DNA of 64,000 bases from Pararhizobium sp. YC-54 (GTDB lineage Bacteria; Pseudomonadota; Alphaproteobacteria; Rhizobiales; Rhizobiaceae): NCBI RefSeq assembly GCF_025847205.1, contig NZ_JAOYTH010000011.1, positions 186,001 to 250,000 on the forward strand, written 5' to 3'. The notes below the pieces were generated by a model. That model had not been told where the DNA came from and ran no database searches. It saw only the letters and a list, made by a program, of their open reading frames with translations. Numbering within the stretch: the stretch's first letter is position 1; every line of letters starts with the position of its first letter. Positions 17,051 to 26,485 of this stretch are shown here, piece by piece. Both the position numbers and the translations under genes were made by a program.

Positions 17051-18364
17051 TCAGTTTTCGCTGCGGGGCTGCAGCCGGGCCTTCACCGTCAGCGGATTGA
17101 TATAGGGCTCCAGCCCCCTGATCGTCGCCGACAGTGCACCGCGCATTTCATGCACGGTTTCCTGTCCCGCATCGATCATCTTGCGACGAACCTCGTCGTT
17201 GACGAGAAGATAATTCACACCCTTGGCCAGCATCTCGACATCGCGGATGATCTTGGCGCTGCCGTTCTTGGCCAGCATCTGGTAGGTGTCGCGAAAGTTC
17301 TGGACATTGCCGCCCGACAGGATGGCGCAGCCGAGCATGGCCGGTTCCAGCGGGTTCTGGCCACCCTCGGCAAACAGCGACCGGCCGACGAAGGCCACTT
17401 CGGTCAGGCGCAGGTAAAGCCCCATCTCGCCGATGGTATCACCAAGGAAGATGTCGGTTTCCGGCGTGATCGGATCGTTGCGGGTGCGCCTTGCCACCGT
17501 CAGCCCCTTGGAAGTCAGCATCGCCTCGATCGCATCGCAACGCTCCGGATGGCGCGGCACGATGATGGTCAACAGGCCGGTCCGCTGCTTCAGGGCACGA
17601 TGGACGATGCCCGCGGCATTCTCCTCGCCCTCGAAGGTGGAAATGGCAGCCCAGGTCTTGCGATCGCCGATCTGCTGGCGGTAGTGCTTGAGCGCATAAT
17701 TGTCATGCGGTGGCGCATCGGTATCGACCTTCAGATTGCCCGATACCATCACCGGCAGCGCACCGAGGGTGCGGAAACGGTCCGCGTCGGCCTCGGACTG
17801 GGCGATGACCAGCGCCAGGTTTTCAAACAGCGCGTCGGCAAGCCAAAGGCGCTTCTTCCAGCGGCCGAAGGTGCGGTCCGACAGACGGCCATTGACCAGC
17901 ACCTGCGGAATATGGCGCTGCCCGAGTTCCATCATCGTCATCGGCCAGATCTCCGATTCCGCGATGATCGCCAGATCCGGCTCCCAATAGTCGAGGAAAC
18001 GGCTGACGGCCGGCTTGAAATCGAGCGGCACATATTGATGGACGATATTGGAACCGAGCCGCTTGGCGGCGACGCCTGCCGATGTCGTCGTCCCGGTGGT
18101 CAAGACGACGGCGATGCCGCGGCGCGAAACTTCATTGATCAGCGGGATCACGGCCATGGTTTCGCCGACGCTTGCGGCGTGAAACCAGACCAGCGGCCCT
18201 TGCGGGCGCGGCGCGCTGGCATGACCGTAGCGTTCCTGGCGCCGCGCGCTGTCTTCCTTGCCCTTGGCGGCGCGGGCGGCAAGATAGCCCCAGACCAAAG
18301 GATAGACTGCCGTGCCGATCCAGCGATAGCTGGACAGGGCCAGCCGGGCGAGCATGCGGGTCAT
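17051..18364 (-). CDS. kdtA: 3-deoxy-D-manno-octulosonic acid (Kdo) transferase
   Basis: A 437-residue membrane-anchored glycosyltransferase (WaaA/KdtA) that adds Kdo from CMP-Kdo to lipid A precursor. An N-terminal hydrophobic anchor (LARLALSSYRWIGTAVYPLVWGYLA) precedes the GT30 domain: WFHAASVGETMAVIPLI with the catalytic Glu, LTTGTTTSAGVAAKRL, VPLDFKPAVSRFLDYWEPDLAIIAESEIWP, NGRLSDRTFGRWK and a C-terminal FVGRSLFAEGGQNPLEPA nucleotide-sugar site. The start is the ATG at 18364; a TTG nine codons earlier is possible. It lies in the order pmbA - cysQ-like - DUF4170 - kdtA usual for rhizobia. Confidence 0.93.
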   Translation of the reverse strand: MTRMLARLALSSYRWIGTAVYPLVWGYLAARAAKGKEDSARRQERYGHASAPRPQGPLVWFHAASVGETMAVIPLINEVSRRGIAVVLTTGTTTSAGVAAKRLGSNIVHQYVPLDFKPAVSRFLDYWEPDLAIIAESEIWPMTMMELGQRHIPQVLVNGRLSDRTFGRWKKRLWLADALFENLALVIAQSEADADRFRTLGALPVMVSGNLKVDTDAPPHDNYALKHYRQQIGDRKTWAAISTFEGEENAAGIVHRALKQRTGLLTIIVPRHPERCDAIEAMLTSKGLTVARRTRNDPITPETDIFLGDTIGEMGLYLRLTEVAFVGRSLFAEGGQNPLEPAMLGCAILSGGNVQNFRDTYQMLAKNGSAKIIRDVEMLAKGVNYLLVNDEVRRKMIDAGQETVHEMRGALSATIRGLEPYINPLTVKARLQPRSEN

Positions 18365-18464
18365 GAGGACAAAACTCCCGCGCCACGGCAAGCCCGAAGG
18401 CCGTCCGCAATTGCGGCGGCAGCCCGTTCAGCCGCACGGCTTGCCTGTCCAAAATGCCTTGGCA

Positions 18465-18701
18465 TCAAGCCTGTTCCGGATCCAGCAACCGGTGCATGTG
18501 GACGATGAAATAGCGCATATGCGCATTGTCGACGGTCAGCTGGGCCTTGGATTTCCAGGCCGTCAGCGCGCTGTCGTAATCCGGGAAGATGCCGACGACA
18601 TCGAGTTTTTCCAGATCGCGGAACTGGACACCGGTCAGCGTTGTCAATTCACCGCCGAACACCAGATGCAGCCGCTGTTTTACTTCCGAATCCTGAGCCA
18701 T
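18465..18701 (-). CDS. DUF4170 domain protein
   Basis: A 78-residue protein of the DUF4170 family, conserved in Rhizobiales directly upstream of kdtA. It reads RLHLVFGGELTTLTGVQF, DVVGIFPDYDSALTAWKSKAQ and MRYFIVHMHRLLDP, an alpha-beta fold without signal or membrane segment. The start ATG at 18701 has GGAAGG upstream. The constant linkage to Kdo/lipid A genes suggests a minor role in envelope synthesis, but no function is known. Confidence 0.85.
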   Translation of the reverse strand: MAQDSEVKQRLHLVFGGELTTLTGVQFRDLEKLDVVGIFPDYDSALTAWKSKAQLTVDNAHMRYFIVHMHRLLDPEQA

Positions 18702-18761
18702 CAGACCTTCCAATTTTCTTGCCGTATTTTGCTTGTGGTTTGCGGCATTCAGCCGGAAAGG

Positions 18762-19574
18762 TCAATGGCCCTCCAGCCCTTGCGATGCGGCAATCAACGC
18801 TGCCAATGCAGGCCTTGCAGCCGCGCACAGGACCGTATGGCGAACATTGGGGCGATTGTAGGAAAGCGGCTGCGCATCGAGATTGAAAAGCGCGCCGCCA
18901 GCCCGTTCCAGGATCAGATCGGCCGCCGCGAGATCCCAGTCATGCGAGCTTTTCTTGACGACGGTGCCATCGATACGGCCATCGGCGATCATCGCAATCC
19001 GGTAGGCAAGCGATGGCACATGCGGAATGCGCGACACGCTCAGGCGATAGCCAGGCTCAAGCAGCCCGACCGTTTCTTCGGCAAGCGCGATCCGCAAAAT
19101 CTCCGCCCCCGTTTCCCTGACGATGATCGGCTCGCCGTTCTTCAGCGCCTGGCCCGTCAGCGTCGCCTGAAACAGTTCGCCAAGCGCCGGCGCAAAGAGT
19201 ACGCCGGCCACCGGGCGGCCAAGATGCACGACGGCGACGCTGACACACCAGACCTCCTTGCCGGCGATAAACGCACGGGTCCCGTCGATCGGATCGACGA
19301 CGAAAACCGTGTCGCAACCAAGCCTCGCCTCATCGTCGTCGGTTTCTTCCGACAGCCAGCCATAGTTCGGCCGGGCCGCCAGGAGCTTTTCCTTGAGGAT
19401 ATCGTTTGCGGCAAAATCCGCTTCACTGACTGGCGAACGGCCGCCGTTCTTCCACTGGACGCCCGGATCCTTGCGGAAATAGGACAGCGCCTTTTCACCT
19501 GCGGCTTTCGCAGCCATCGTGATCAGTTCCAGATCGCTGAACCATTGCTCCGGCGATGGATGAACGGCATTCAT
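18762..19574 (-). CDS. Inositol monophosphatase-family protein, 3'(2'),5'-bisphosphate nucleotidase type
   Basis: A 270-residue Mg-dependent phosphatase of the IMPase/CysQ family. Metal-binding motifs are SEADFAAND, GWLSEE (first Glu), DPIDGTRAF at about residue 92 and WDLAAADLI near residue 205. CysQ-type members hydrolyse the 3'-phosphoadenosine 5'-phosphate by-product of sulfate assimilation; histidinol phosphatase and inositol phosphatase are the alternatives. It is located between pmbA and DUF4170 on the same strand, the order usual for rhizobia. Its stop is 60 bases before the DUF4170 start. Confidence 0.85.
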   Translation of the reverse strand: MNAVHPSPEQWFSDLELITMAAKAAGEKALSYFRKDPGVQWKNGGRSPVSEADFAANDILKEKLLAARPNYGWLSEETDDDEARLGCDTVFVVDPIDGTRAFIAGKEVWCVSVAVVHLGRPVAGVLFAPALGELFQATLTGQALKNGEPIIVRETGAEILRIALAEETVGLLEPGYRLSVSRIPHVPSLAYRIAMIADGRIDGTVVKKSSHDWDLAAADLILERAGGALFNLDAQPLSYNRPNVRHTVLCAAARPALAALIAASQGLEGH

Positions 19575-19634
19575 GTCAGTCTTTCCAATTCCCGCGTCAT
19601 CATCAGCCGCGTCGAAGTTTTTTGTGCAAGGCGG

Positions 19635-20981
19635 TCATTTGCCCGCGAGCGTCATGCCCTCGATGGCAAGCGTCGGCGCCGCAACACCGAACTTGCGGTC
19701 GATATCGTCGGCAAGCGTTATGGCAAAGAACATCTGCTTGAGGTTGGAGGCAATCGTGACTTCCGAGACCGGGAACGTCAACTCGCCGTTTTCGATCCAG
19801 AAGCCGGATGCGCCGCGGCTGTATTCGCCGGTCAGCATATTGACGCCCTGGCCGATCAGCTCGGTCACATAGAAACCCGTTCCCACACTGCGGATCAATT
19901 CTTCGCGGGAGATGCTGCCGGGTTCCAGCGCGAAATTGGTCGCCGAAGGGGAGACTGCCGGGCCGCTGCGCACGCCGCGTCCATTGGTCTCCAGGCCCAG
20001 TTCACGGCCGGTCGAGGTGGACAGGAACCACTGCTTGAGCACACCGTCCTCGATCATCGACAGTTTCTGTCCGGTGACACCCTCGCCATCGAACGGGCGC
20101 GACGAAGAGCCCCGCACCACCAGCGGATCGTCGGTGACGGTCAGGCCGGCCTTCATCACCGGTTTTCCCATCATGTCGCGCAGGAAGCTGGTCTTGCGGG
20201 CGACCGAGGCACCGTTGATCGCACCGGCGATATGGCCGGCAAAACCGCGGGCCATGCGCGGATCGAAAACGACAGTGACATTCTTCTGGGTCGGCACCTG
20301 GCGCGGGCCGATGCGGGCCACGGCCCTTTCGCCGGCGGTGCGGCCGATCTCGGCTGCGGATTTCAGGTCGGCGAAGTAGAGGCGGCTGTCGAAATCATAG
20401 TCGCGTTCCATCTTGGTGCCGTCGCCGGCAATCGCGCTGACGGAACGGCCAAAGCGCGTGCCCATATAGGCCCCGGAAAAGCCGTGCGAAGTGACCAGCA
20501 CCATGCCGCCCATGCCGGCGGACGCACCGGCGCCGCTCGAATTGGTGACGCCGCTGACGGCAAGCGCTGCCTCTTCGGCTTCAAGTGCTGCGGCCGTCAA
20601 GGCCTCCGTCGAGACTTCGGCCGGATCGTAAAGGTCGAGATCGGGATAGGACCGCGCCAGGCGTTCGCTGTCGGCAAGGCTTGCATACGGATCTTCGGGA
20701 GAGGCCTTGGCCATCGCCACCGCGCGCTCGGCCAGGACCTTCAGGTCAAAACCCGGATTGGCCGAAACACTGGCAACGCGGCGGCCGACGAAGACGCGAA
20801 GGGAAAAATCATCGCTTTCCGACGCATCGGTTCCCTCGACCTTGCCGAGACGCACGGAGACGGAGCGGGAGCGTCCCCGGACCACGACGGCATCCGCCTG
20901 GTCGGCACCCGCTTTCAGCGCCAAATCGATGAGCGCGGCCGCCCTTGTCTGCAGAACACCGGAATCGATAATATCGGACAT
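19635..20981 (-). CDS. pmbA: TldD/PmbA-family protein (TldE/PmbA)
   Basis: A 448-residue PmbA (TldE), the partner of the TldD metalloprotease, implicated in maturation of modified peptides and antitoxin CcdA breakdown in enteric bacteria. Visible conserved parts are SVSVRLGKVEGTDASESDDF near the N terminus, VTSHGFSGAYMGT, VVFDPRMARGFAGHIAGAINGASVARKTSFL and the C-terminal SGFWIENGELTFPVSEVTIASN (quoted in part). The HExxxH metal site belongs to TldD, and none is seen here, as expected. tldD is not in the window. It is the first gene of the leftward envelope block. Confidence 0.9.
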   Translation of the reverse strand: MSDIIDSGVLQTRAAALIDLALKAGADQADAVVVRGRSRSVSVRLGKVEGTDASESDDFSLRVFVGRRVASVSANPGFDLKVLAERAVAMAKASPEDPYASLADSERLARSYPDLDLYDPAEVSTEALTAAALEAEEAALAVSGVTNSSGAGASAGMGGMVLVTSHGFSGAYMGTRFGRSVSAIAGDGTKMERDYDFDSRLYFADLKSAAEIGRTAGERAVARIGPRQVPTQKNVTVVFDPRMARGFAGHIAGAINGASVARKTSFLRDMMGKPVMKAGLTVTDDPLVVRGSSSRPFDGEGVTGQKLSMIEDGVLKQWFLSTSTGRELGLETNGRGVRSGPAVSPSATNFALEPGSISREELIRSVGTGFYVTELIGQGVNMLTGEYSRGASGFWIENGELTFPVSEVTIASNLKQMFFAITLADDIDRKFGVAAPTLAIEGMTLAGK

Positions 20982-21151
20982 GATTTAGCCTTTCATTCCC
21001 GCTCCATTTATTGTGCAGTGGGACGGGCATCAAGGGCATATCCTGATTCTTGATCGCCGCCCCCGACCAAATGCCTATTTTCGGGCAAACTCCTGCCCAA
21101 CCAGACACGCCAGAGCCGCAACAAGCGGCTGCGCGCCAGGAAAGAACACGT

Positions 21152-23014
21152 ATGTCGACGACACCCGCCCTCACCTCACAGGCTCTGCTCTTGCTCGGCG
21201 GCGCCGTGGTCGCAGCGCCGATCTTCAAGAAGCTCGGGCTCGGCACGGTTCTCGGCTATCTGGCAGCCGGCATCATCATCGGCCCCCTTCTGCATCAGAT
21301 CAGCGATGGCGAGCAAATCCTCGGTTTTGCCGAACTCGGTGTCGTGTTCCTGCTCTTCATCATCGGGCTGGAACTCAAGCCTTCCCGTCTCTGGCAGATG
21401 CGGCGCGACATCTTCGGGCTCGGCACCGCGCAGGTGCTGGTCACCGGTGCGGCGATCTCTGCAATCGTTTTCTGGACCGGCCTGCTCGACTGGAGCGGCA
21501 GCGTCATCACCGGGTTCGGGCTGGCATTGTCGTCAACCGCCTTTGCCCTGCAGATTCTCGACGAGAACGGCGACACCAATACACGCTATGGCCAGCGCGC
21601 GTTTTCGGTGCTGCTGCTGCAGGATCTGGCCATCGTGCCGCTTCTGGCGCTGATCCCGCTGCTTGCCCTGCAGGCGCCGGAGGATACCAGCCCGCCGCTG
21701 CAGGATTTCGCCGTGGCCATTGGCGCGATCCTGATCATGGTCATCGCCGGCCGCTACCTGCTCAATCCCCTGTTCCAGATCATCGCCCGCACCGGCGCAA
21801 GGGAAGTGATGATCGCCGCGGCCCTGCTGATCGTGCTGGGTGCCGCCACCATGATGCAGCTTGCCGGCCTGTCCATGGCGATGGGTGCGTTCCTCGCCGG
21901 CGTGCTTCTGGCCGAATCCTCCTACCGGCATGAACTGGAAGCGGATATCGAGCCGTTCCGCGGGCTGCTGCTCGCGCTGTTCTTCATGGCGGTCGGGTTG
22001 TCGCTGGATATCGAGGTCATCCTCGAAAACTGGCATCTCATCCTTGTCGCCGTGCCGGCGCTGATGGCCGTCAAGGCCTTGGTCATCTATGCGCTCTGCC
22101 GCCTCACCGGTTCGCCGCACAATGACGCGGTGCGCATCGGCCTGCTTTTGCCGCAGGGCGGGGAATTCGGCTTCGTGCTGTTCACCGCCGCATCGGCGGC
22201 CGGCGTGTTTTCCGGCGGATGGGCATCACTCCTGATCGTCATCGTCACCCTGTCGATGGCGCTGACACCTGCCGCCTCGGCGCTTGCAAATTTCCTCATG
22301 CAGGAACAGGGCGAAATGGCCGAGGAGCTCGAGGAGGATTTCGATGGTGCCGGCGCCGATGTGCTGATGATCGGCTTTTCCCGCTTCGGCCAGATCGCCT
22401 CGCAGATCCTCCTTGCCGGTGGCCGCGAAGTGACGATCATCGATCATTCCGCCGCGCGCGTCCGGCAGGCGGCGACCTTCGGATTCCGCATCTATTTCGG
22501 CGACGGCACGCGGCTGGACGTGCTGCGCGCCGCCGGTATCGAGCGGGCCAAGATCGTCGCCGTTTGCACCCAGAAACAGGAGATCACCGACCGGATCGTC
22601 GACATGGTGCAGGCGGAATATCCGAATGCCCGGATTTATGCCCGAGCCTATGACCGCCTTCATACGCTGTCGCTCAGGGCGCGCGGCGTCGATTATGAAC
22701 TGCGCGAGACGTTCGAGTCCGGCCTGGTCTTCGGCCGCAATACGCTGGAGGGATTGGGGATCGCCGACAACGAGGCACAGGAAATCATGAACGATATCCG
22801 CAGGCGCGACGAGGCGCGCCTGGCGGTGCAGGAGGCGGAAGGGATCAGCGCCGGGCGCGACATGCTGCATTTCGAACCGGTCAAGCCCGAGCCGCTGATC
22901 AAGCCCAGGCGCGAGACGGCACCGTCGCTGGCCGCCGATGACGAGATGCTGTCGAACCCCCAACCGGTGAAACCGAAGCCTGCCGGCGATGTCCTCGCCA
23001 GCGCGGATCAATAG
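21152..23014 (+). CDS. CPA2 monovalent cation/proton antiporter with TrkA-N domain (KefB-like)
   Basis: A 620-residue inner-membrane protein. Residues about 1-390 contain some 12 transmembrane helices of the CPA2 exchanger family (LLLLGGAVVAAPIFKKLGLG, FLLFIIGLELKPSRLW, SSTAFALQIL, LLQDLAIVPLLALIPLLALQ, PQGGEFGFVLF). Residues about 400-520 form a cytoplasmic TrkA-N Rossmann domain with the NAD-binding loop MIGFSRFGQIASQILL. This architecture is that of K+ efflux systems KefB/KefC, normally gated by glutathione adducts. The start at 21152 has AGGAAAG upstream. It stands alone between convergent neighbours. Confidence 0.9.
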   Translation: MSTTPALTSQALLLLGGAVVAAPIFKKLGLGTVLGYLAAGIIIGPLLHQISDGEQILGFAELGVVFLLFIIGLELKPSRLWQMRRDIFGLGTAQVLVTGAAISAIVFWTGLLDWSGSVITGFGLALSSTAFALQILDENGDTNTRYGQRAFSVLLLQDLAIVPLLALIPLLALQAPEDTSPPLQDFAVAIGAILIMVIAGRYLLNPLFQIIARTGAREVMIAAALLIVLGAATMMQLAGLSMAMGAFLAGVLLAESSYRHELEADIEPFRGLLLALFFMAVGLSLDIEVILENWHLILVAVPALMAVKALVIYALCRLTGSPHNDAVRIGLLLPQGGEFGFVLFTAASAAGVFSGGWASLLIVIVTLSMALTPAASALANFLMQEQGEMAEELEEDFDGAGADVLMIGFSRFGQIASQILLAGGREVTIIDHSAARVRQAATFGFRIYFGDGTRLDVLRAAGIERAKIVAVCTQKQEITDRIVDMVQAEYPNARIYARAYDRLHTLSLRARGVDYELRETFESGLVFGRNTLEGLGIADNEAQEIMNDIRRRDEARLAVQEAEGISAGRDMLHFEPVKPEPLIKPRRETAPSLAADDEMLSNPQPVKPKPAGDVLASADQ

Positions 23015-23039
23015 GCGAACCCCTCTCCGGCCCTAAAGA

Positions 23040-23909
23040 CTAAACCTTCATCCGCGCTTCAATTGCTTCGTCAAGTGCTGTCTTCAGCTGATCCTTGACG
23101 CCGGCTGTCGCGGTCAGCACTTCCTGTGCTCTTAGAAAATCCATCACCCGGAAGCGGCTGACCTCGGGGCGCAGCAGGATATCCGGCGGGTGCGCCTTCA
23201 TCTTCATCGCGATGATCGACTGCATCATCAGCTGGCTGGCACCGAACAAGCTGTCGATCCGGCTCGGCATGGTTTCGCCGTCGCCATCCGGTCCGCCGAC
23301 CACATCGACGCCGATGACGATATCGGCAAGACCGGTCAGATGATCGAACGGCACCGGATTGTAGATGCCGCCGTCGATCATCACGCGGCCATTGACGCGG
23401 ACCGGCATGAAGACGGCCGGAAGGGCCGCCGAGGCGGCCAGCGCCTGGTGCAGATCGCCAGCCTCACAGACGCGCTCGGTCTGCCCGTAATAGTCCGTCG
23501 TCATGACTTTCAACGGAATATGCAGATCGGCGAAATCCTTCGGAATTGCATCCGGAAGAAAGGCGGGCAGGATGCGCTCGATGTTGAACTGGCCGAAGCG
23601 AAAGCCGCCGGTCATGGCCTTGGCAAAGCTCGCCGGCCGCAGGCTCCAGAGCCGGTTGATGATCTCCTTGCGCCGGCCGACGGTTGCCAGCGTATGCTCG
23701 CGGATATCGGCACCGCTCATGCCCACCGCCATGCCCGCGCCCATGATCGCTCCAATGGAGGAGCCGGCAATGGCGACCGGGCGAATGCCAAGCTCATCCA
23801 GCGTTTCAATGACATGAATATGGGCAAGCCCGCGCGCGCCGCCGCCGCCAAGGGCGATGGCGACGGTCGGGCCGGCTGATCTTTTCGATGTTTCGAGGCC
23901 TTGCATCAT
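23040..23909 (-). CDS. Patatin-like phospholipase (RssA-like)
   Basis: A 289-residue patatin-family serine hydrolase. The oxyanion-hole motif is GGGGARGLAHIHV, the nucleophile elbow is GSSIGAIMGAGMAV, and the catalytic Asp is in DGGIYNPVPFDHL near residue 190. There is no signal peptide, so it is cytoplasmic or peripheral. Two adjacent ATG codons (23909, 23906) are possible starts; the longer open frame overlapping rsmD is rejected. The gene starts 19 bases after the rsmD stop and is probably co-transcribed with it. The lipid substrate is unknown. Confidence 0.87.
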   Translation of the reverse strand: MMQGLETSKRSAGPTVAIALGGGGARGLAHIHVIETLDELGIRPVAIAGSSIGAIMGAGMAVGMSGADIREHTLATVGRRKEIINRLWSLRPASFAKAMTGGFRFGQFNIERILPAFLPDAIPKDFADLHIPLKVMTTDYYGQTERVCEAGDLHQALAASAALPAVFMPVRVNGRVMIDGGIYNPVPFDHLTGLADIVIGVDVVGGPDGDGETMPSRIDSLFGASQLMMQSIIAMKMKAHPPDILLRPEVSRFRVMDFLRAQEVLTATAGVKDQLKTALDEAIEARMKV

Positions 23910-23928
23910 GCTCAGCGTCTTTCCGGTA

Positions 23929-24489
23929 TCACGCGGCGCGGTAACGGTAGAAATGCATCCTGGTTTCGCCGAACAGACGGTCATCGACGAAATCGAATCC
24001 AGCCTGCAGCACAGGATGCACATCGGCGCGCTCTTCGAGAACCGCAAGCGCTCCCGGCACCAGCCAGCCACCATTGGCAGCCGACGCCAGCGCCTTCTCC
24101 CCAAGGCCCTTGCCGTAGGGCGGGTCGGCAAAGAGGAAATGGAACGGCTCGACGGTACCGGCGGGACCGAGATCGGTCGCATCGCGGCGGAAGACGCGCG
24201 CCCGGCCGGTCAGGCCGAACGCTTCGATATTGGTGCGCAGCAAGCCCCTGCCCTCGGCCCCCATTTCAACGAACAGGGCCTGACGGCAACCGCGCGACAG
24301 GGCTTCAAGCCCCACAGCGCCGGTGCCGGCAAACAGATCGAGAACCCGCGCATTGTCGAGCGCTTCCGGATAGGAATGGCTCAGGATGTTGAACAGGCTT
24401 TCGCGCGTCCGGTCCGTTGTCGGCCGGATGTCGTTGGAATTGGGCGTTGCGAGCCCGCGCCCGCGAAACTCGCCACCGACGATCCGCAC
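23929..24489 (-). CDS. rsmD: 16S rRNA (guanine966-N2)-methyltransferase RsmD
   Basis: A 186-residue class I SAM methyltransferase. Motifs: MRIVGGEFRGRGL start typical of RsmD, RPTTDRTRESLFNIL, SAM-binding VLDLFAGTGAVGLEALSRG, FVEM, and catalytic DPPYGKGL. It modifies G966 of 16S rRNA. The start lies six bases after the stop of the pseudouridine synthase gene, a pairing of rRNA modification genes that is common in rhizobia. Confidence 0.93.
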   Translation of the reverse strand: MRIVGGEFRGRGLATPNSNDIRPTTDRTRESLFNILSHSYPEALDNARVLDLFAGTGAVGLEALSRGCRQALFVEMGAEGRGLLRTNIEAFGLTGRARVFRRDATDLGPAGTVEPFHFLFADPPYGKGLGEKALASAANGGWLVPGALAVLEERADVHPVLQAGFDFVDDRLFGETRMHFYRYRAA

Positions 24490-24495
24490 CGGCGC

Positions 24496-26409
24496 TTAGT
24501 TCCCGCGTCCGCGTGGCTTGCCGCCGCCGGCAGGGCGGCCGCCGGAAGGCTTTCCACCACCGCCCGGCTTGCGAGGGCCGCCGGTTTTCGCGCCGAACGG
24601 CTTTGCACCACCCGGCTTGCCGCCGAACGACTTTCCGCCTGCAGGCCGGTCACCTGAAGGTTTGCCGCCGAACGGACGGTCACCGTCACGGCGTGGCGGA
24701 CGGTCGCCTTGCGGACGATCACCTCGTGGGCGGTCACCGGCAGGCCGGTCGCTTCTGGGCCGGTCGGAGAACGAGCGGGCGCCCTCGGCACGGGGCTTGC
24801 GATCACCGAATGGCTTGTCGCCACCTTCGCGGCGCGGCGGGCGATCACCTTGCGGACGATCGCCGCGCGGGGCGCGGTCGCCAAAACTGCGGCCACCACG
24901 ATCGTCGCCGCCGGAACGCTTGCGGTCGCCACCCCGGCCTTCGTCGCGGCTCGGCTCTTCCGTTGCGCGAATCCAGTCGTTGTCGTCTGCGTCACGCGTG
25001 ACGATCACCCGCGGGCCACGATCGGGACGATCGTAGACGGAGGCCTTCTTGCGATCCGGATCGAACTTCCTGTTGGACTTCGCCGCCAGACCATCCTTGG
25101 TACGGCCATAGCGCTTGCTCGCCGGCGCGCCTTCCGGGCGCTCGCGGCGCACGGGCTTTTCTGCGACGTCTGCCGCTTGCGCGTCCTTCGGCTTCTTTTC
25201 CGGCAAAGGCTTGGCGCCGGGCGCCATCCAGACATTGGCCTTACGGGCGCGGAAACCCGGTTCCCGCTTCGGCTCGTTAAATTTCGCAGCCGGCGCATCG
25301 CGTCCGCCACGGTCATTCCTCTCGGAGCGGCCACTGCCGCGGTCGTCACGCCGGGTATCCAGGCGCGACAGCGCGCGCTCGCGCTTGTCGCCGGCCTTTT
25401 CCTTGAACGCGCCGCGCTCGCGGGCTTCCGGCTTTCCGGCCGCCCATTCGTTCTTCTGCGGCTTTTCCTCTTCGGCTGCTGCGGCATCGAAGATCGGCGC
25501 ATCGAAATTCGCCTTGGCATCCTCGATCAGGCGCGGACCGAGCTGGTCGCGCAGCGTGCGGCCGCGGATTTCCTGGGCCTGGCCTTCCGGCAGTTCGCCA
25601 AGCTGGAACGGGCCGTAGGAAATGCGGATCAGCCGGTTCACGTCGAGGCCGAGCGCGCCCATGACGTTCTTGATTTCGCGGTTCTTGCCTTCGCGCAGGC
25701 CCATGGTGATCCAGACGTTGGAGCCCTGAACCTTGTCGAGTGTCGCATCGATGGCGCCGTAGAGCACGCCGTCGACGGCGATGCCGTCCTTCAGCTTGTC
25801 GAGAGCCGCCTGGTCAATCGATCCGTGCGCGCGGACGCGGTAGCGGCGCAGCCAGCCGGTGGCGGGCAGTTCGAGAACGCGAGCCAGACCGCCGTCATTG
25901 GTCAGGAGCAGCAGGCCTTCGGTATTGATATCGAGACGGCCGATGGACAGGACGCGCGGCAGATCTTCCGGCAGGTTGTCGAAAACGGTCGGACGGCCTT
26001 CCGGATCGGAATTGGTGGTCACCAGGCCGGACGGCTTGTGATAGAGCCAGAGGCGGGTGCGCTCGATGCCGCGGATCGGCTGGCCGTCCACTTCGATATG
26101 ATCGGCGAGCGTCGCGTTGACGACCGGGCTGTCGAGCAGCTTGCCGTTGAGCGAGACACGGCCTTCCATGATCATGCGCTCGATATCGCGGCGCGAGGCG
26201 ACGCCTGCGCGCGCCATGATCTTGGAAATGCGCTGCGGCACATCGGCGCCGACGGTTTCTGCCACCGCCGGCCGTGGCTTGCGCGGCTTTTCCGTTTCGC
26301 TACCTTCGCCCGAATGACCGGCAGCGGTCTTGCGCGCGCCGGTAGAGGGCTTCTTGTCGGACCGTGCGGGTTTGCCGCCAGGCCGCTGGGGCTTGTCTTT
26401 GAATGTCAT
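24496..26409 (-). CDS. RluB-type 23S rRNA pseudouridine synthase with long disordered tail
   Basis: A 637-residue protein. A basic N-terminal extension (1-55) precedes an S4 RNA-binding domain (RISKIMARAGVASRRDIERMIMEGRVSLNG) and the RsuA/RluB catalytic core, with WLYHKPSGLVTT and the catalytic Asp in IGRLDINTEGLLLLTND, continuing to about residue 290. The rest, some 340 residues, is low-complexity Lys/Arg/Asp/Gly/Pro sequence with tandem RGDRPQGDRPPRR-like repeats and a GGKPSGGRPAGG end. It is more than twice the length of a bare RluB (about 290 residues). It probably makes pseudouridine in helix 89 of 23S rRNA; the tail likely binds RNA. Confidence 0.9.
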   Translation of the reverse strand: MTFKDKPQRPGGKPARSDKKPSTGARKTAAGHSGEGSETEKPRKPRPAVAETVGADVPQRISKIMARAGVASRRDIERMIMEGRVSLNGKLLDSPVVNATLADHIEVDGQPIRGIERTRLWLYHKPSGLVTTNSDPEGRPTVFDNLPEDLPRVLSIGRLDINTEGLLLLTNDGGLARVLELPATGWLRRYRVRAHGSIDQAALDKLKDGIAVDGVLYGAIDATLDKVQGSNVWITMGLREGKNREIKNVMGALGLDVNRLIRISYGPFQLGELPEGQAQEIRGRTLRDQLGPRLIEDAKANFDAPIFDAAAAEEEKPQKNEWAAGKPEARERGAFKEKAGDKRERALSRLDTRRDDRGSGRSERNDRGGRDAPAAKFNEPKREPGFRARKANVWMAPGAKPLPEKKPKDAQAADVAEKPVRRERPEGAPASKRYGRTKDGLAAKSNRKFDPDRKKASVYDRPDRGPRVIVTRDADDNDWIRATEEPSRDEGRGGDRKRSGGDDRGGRSFGDRAPRGDRPQGDRPPRREGGDKPFGDRKPRAEGARSFSDRPRSDRPAGDRPRGDRPQGDRPPRRDGDRPFGGKPSGDRPAGGKSFGGKPGGAKPFGAKTGGPRKPGGGGKPSGGRPAGGGKPRGRGN

Positions 26410-26485
26410 TTGTGTTGCCTGCCTTTTGGGCTGTCCTATCAGGTCACAGCCCTTGGGTTAAGAGAAATTATCACGGGTCTCAACG

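Noticed and set aside
18354..21053. An 899-codon + strand frame opposite DUF4170, the cysQ-like gene and pmbA
   Set aside because: It crosses three well-supported genes on the other strand and has no domain of its own.
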